From Pseudomonadota bacterium (GTDB taxonomy: Bacteria; Pseudomonadota; Gammaproteobacteria; Arenicellales; UBA868), in the NCBI GenBank assembly GCA_018672825.1, contig JABHUE010000104.1:1-50507 (forward strand): 50,507 nucleotides of DNA, in the 5' to 3' direction. Each line of letters opens with the position of its first letter. Position 1 is the first letter of the stretch. Of the stretch, positions 49,382 to 50,507 are shown in pieces. Both the position numbers and the translations under genes were made by a program. The notes below the pieces were generated by a model. That model had not been told where the DNA came from and ran no database searches. It was given only the letters and a program-made list of their open reading frames with translations.

Positions 49382-49804
49382 ATGGCCAATACGATCCAAG
49401 TTGAAATAGTCAGTGCTGAGGAAGAAGTCTGGTCCGGCGAGGGCACGATGATTTTTGCGCCCGCTGAAATGGGTGAGATTGGTATCGCCCCTCAGCATGC
49501 TCCTCTTTTAACACGGCTTAAACCCGGGGAGATTCGGGTGCAACAAGAATCCGGAGAAGAGCAATTTTTCTTTGTGTCAGGCGGCATCCTCGAGGTTCAA
49601 GGCCATGTCGTCACGGTATTATCGGATACTGCGCTTCGGGCGGGCGATCTTGATGAGGCCGCTGCTCTAGAGGCGCAAAAGCGTGCCGAGCAGGCGATGA
49701 GTGATCGCAGCAGTGATATTGATCTTGCGAAAGCGAAAGCGGAACTGGTTCAGGCCGCCGCTCAGATTCGGGCGATTCAGAAACTTCGATCCAAGCGCGG
49801 CTAG
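49382..49804 (+). CDS. atpC: ATP synthase F1 subunit epsilon
   Basis: A 140-aa epsilon subunit with the N-terminal beta sandwich (VEIVSAEEEVWSGEGTMIFAPAEMGEIGIAPQHAPLLTRLKPGEIR) and a C-terminal helical pair rich in Ala/Lys (AAALEAQKRAEQAM ... AAAQIRAIQKLRSK) that inhibits ATP hydrolysis in relatives. It ends the atp operon. Confidence 0.97.
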   Translation: MANTIQVEIVSAEEEVWSGEGTMIFAPAEMGEIGIAPQHAPLLTRLKPGEIRVQQESGEEQFFFVSGGILEVQGHVVTVLSDTALRAGDLDEAAALEAQKRAEQAMSDRSSDIDLAKAKAELVQAAAQIRAIQKLRSKRG

Positions 49805-49831
49805 CGCAGGCTCTGCTGAATAAGCGCGCGT

Positions 49832-49856
49832 AAAAAACCCCGATAATCGGCTTTTA
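49832..49856 (+). terminator. Weak terminator-like hairpin after atpC
   Basis: Within 49832-49856, CCGA (49840-49843) and TCGG (49847-49850) can pair around a TAA loop, with an A-run before and CTTTTAT after it. The stem is short. The rest of the 171-bp gap to glmU shows no gene. Confidence 0.3.
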
Positions 49857-49975
49857 TCTTAATTTTGATTCAAGTCCTACGGGCGCGATATCAATAAGCT
49901 TAATACAATCGCTCGCGCTCAATCGCGACCGTCAATGTTGACCCCTGCACTGCGGATTGCAGTAGTATTCTTTTC

Positions 49976-50507
49976 ATGAAACTCGAAGTCGTTGTGCTCG
50001 CCGCCGGCAAAGGCACCCGTATGCGATCGGCACTACCCAAAGTGTTGCATTTAGTCGCGGGTAGGCCGATGCTGTCGCATGTTCTTGAAAGCGCTCAAAA
50101 ATTATCTCCCGACCATATTCACGTGGTCTGTGGACACGGCGCTGCCCAAGTGCGTGAATATTTTTCTCATGACCCGACCATCAATTGGATATTTCAAGCT
50201 GAGCAAATGGGAACGGGGCATGCTGTTTGTCAGGCGTTGCCGGATATATCAACTCAGTCAACGGTACTGGTGTTGTACGGAGATATTCCCCTTATTTTGC
50301 CAGGCACGTTACAACGATTAACCGATGAGGCGCGTGACGGGAGTCTGGCGCTGCTCAGCGCGAGTTTTGATAATCCCCACGGTTACGGCAGAGTGGTTCG
50401 AGATTCCGATAACGCGATTTGCGCGATCGTTGAAGAAGCAGATGCATCTTCTGACCAGCGAAAAATATCAGAGATCAACACCGGATTTATCGCGGCGCCC
50501 GCTGAAA
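49976..50507 (+). CDS. glmU: Bifunctional UDP-N-acetylglucosamine pyrophosphorylase/glucosamine-1-phosphate acetyltransferase, 5' part
   Basis: The frame opens at ATG 49976 and runs off the right edge after 177 codons. VVVLAAGKGTRMRSALPKVLH is the nucleotide-binding loop of GlmU, followed by QAEQMGTGHAVCQALP, VLVLYGDIPL, NPHGYGRVVR, IVEEADAS and INTGFI. This is the uridyltransferase domain; the acetyltransferase beta-helix would lie outside the window. Its position after atpC is the usual gammaproteobacterial order. Confidence 0.95.
   Translation, partial: MKLEVVVLAAGKGTRMRSALPKVLHLVAGRPMLSHVLESAQKLSPDHIHVVCGHGAAQVREYFSHDPTINWIFQAEQMGTGHAVCQALPDISTQSTVLVLYGDIPLILPGTLQRLTDEARDGSLALLSASFDNPHGYGRVVRDSDNAICAIVEEADASSDQRKISEINTGFIAAPAE

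Overview
This window is the replication-origin neighbourhood of a gammaproteobacterial chromosome. The evidence is the order rpmH-rnpA-yidD-yidC-mnmE on the minus strand facing dnaA-dnaN-gyrB on the plus strand, an mnmG-rsmG-parA-parB run, parS sites, and a complete atpIBEFHAGDC operon leading into glmU. Gene neighbours such as apaG-apaH, pcm-tolC, hslR, hemJ and MlaA fit Gammaproteobacteria. A non-pyrrolysine MttB-like protein and a TauD/TfdA oxygenase would suit a free-living marine heterotroph, but I cannot name a genus. No rRNA, tRNA, CRISPR array or insertion sequence was seen. No gap between genes exceeds about 260 bp.

Layout. 1-4.3 kb: a truncated small membrane protein, a membrane-anchored arylsulfotransferase-like protein, an epimerase and an MttB-family protein. 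4.5-9.8 kb: a MAPEG protein and molybdenum-cofactor genes (moaB; moaD-moaE; moaC-moeA), with a TauD-like oxygenase and a methyltransferase on the end of the moaC-moeA run. 9.9-13.9 kb: a thioredoxin-fold protein, then gpmA, rdgB, rph, a Nudix gene and an outer-membrane protein gene on the minus strand. 14.0-19.8 kb: mostly plus-strand housekeeping genes (hslR, 2-hydroxyacid dehydrogenase, hemW, hemJ, trmL, DUF364, a periplasmic thioredoxin, a thioesterase). 19.8-26.3 kb: a minus-strand run of six genes, two encoding a MotA/ExbB-like channel and a MotB/ExbD-like partner with a very long coiled coil, followed by mnmG, rsmG, parA and parB. 26.5-30.7 kb: a small ORF, mnmE, yidC, yidD, rnpA, rpmH. 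30.7-36.1 kb: origin region with dnaA, dnaN and gyrB; recF is missing and two parS sites lie between dnaN and gyrB. 36.2-42.6 kb: apaG, apaH, mlaA, a HTH/coiled-coil protein, a secreted hydratase-fold protein, a LysM-TolC fusion, pcm and a DsbA-like protein. 42.7-50.5 kb: ATP synthase operon behind a clear sigma70 promoter, then the 5' part of glmU.

The best candidate for an undescribed system is the two-gene ion-channel/coiled-coil module (24027-26345). It has the membrane parts of an ion-driven rotary motor, lacks a recognisable OmpA peptidoglycan-binding domain, lacks Zorya effector genes, and appears co-transcribed with mnmG-rsmG-parA-parB. Also notable are the LysM-TolC fusion, the exported MhpD-like protein without the usual metal-binding signature, the parS pair in the place of recF, and an oxygenase gene whose ATG directly follows the moeA stop codon.
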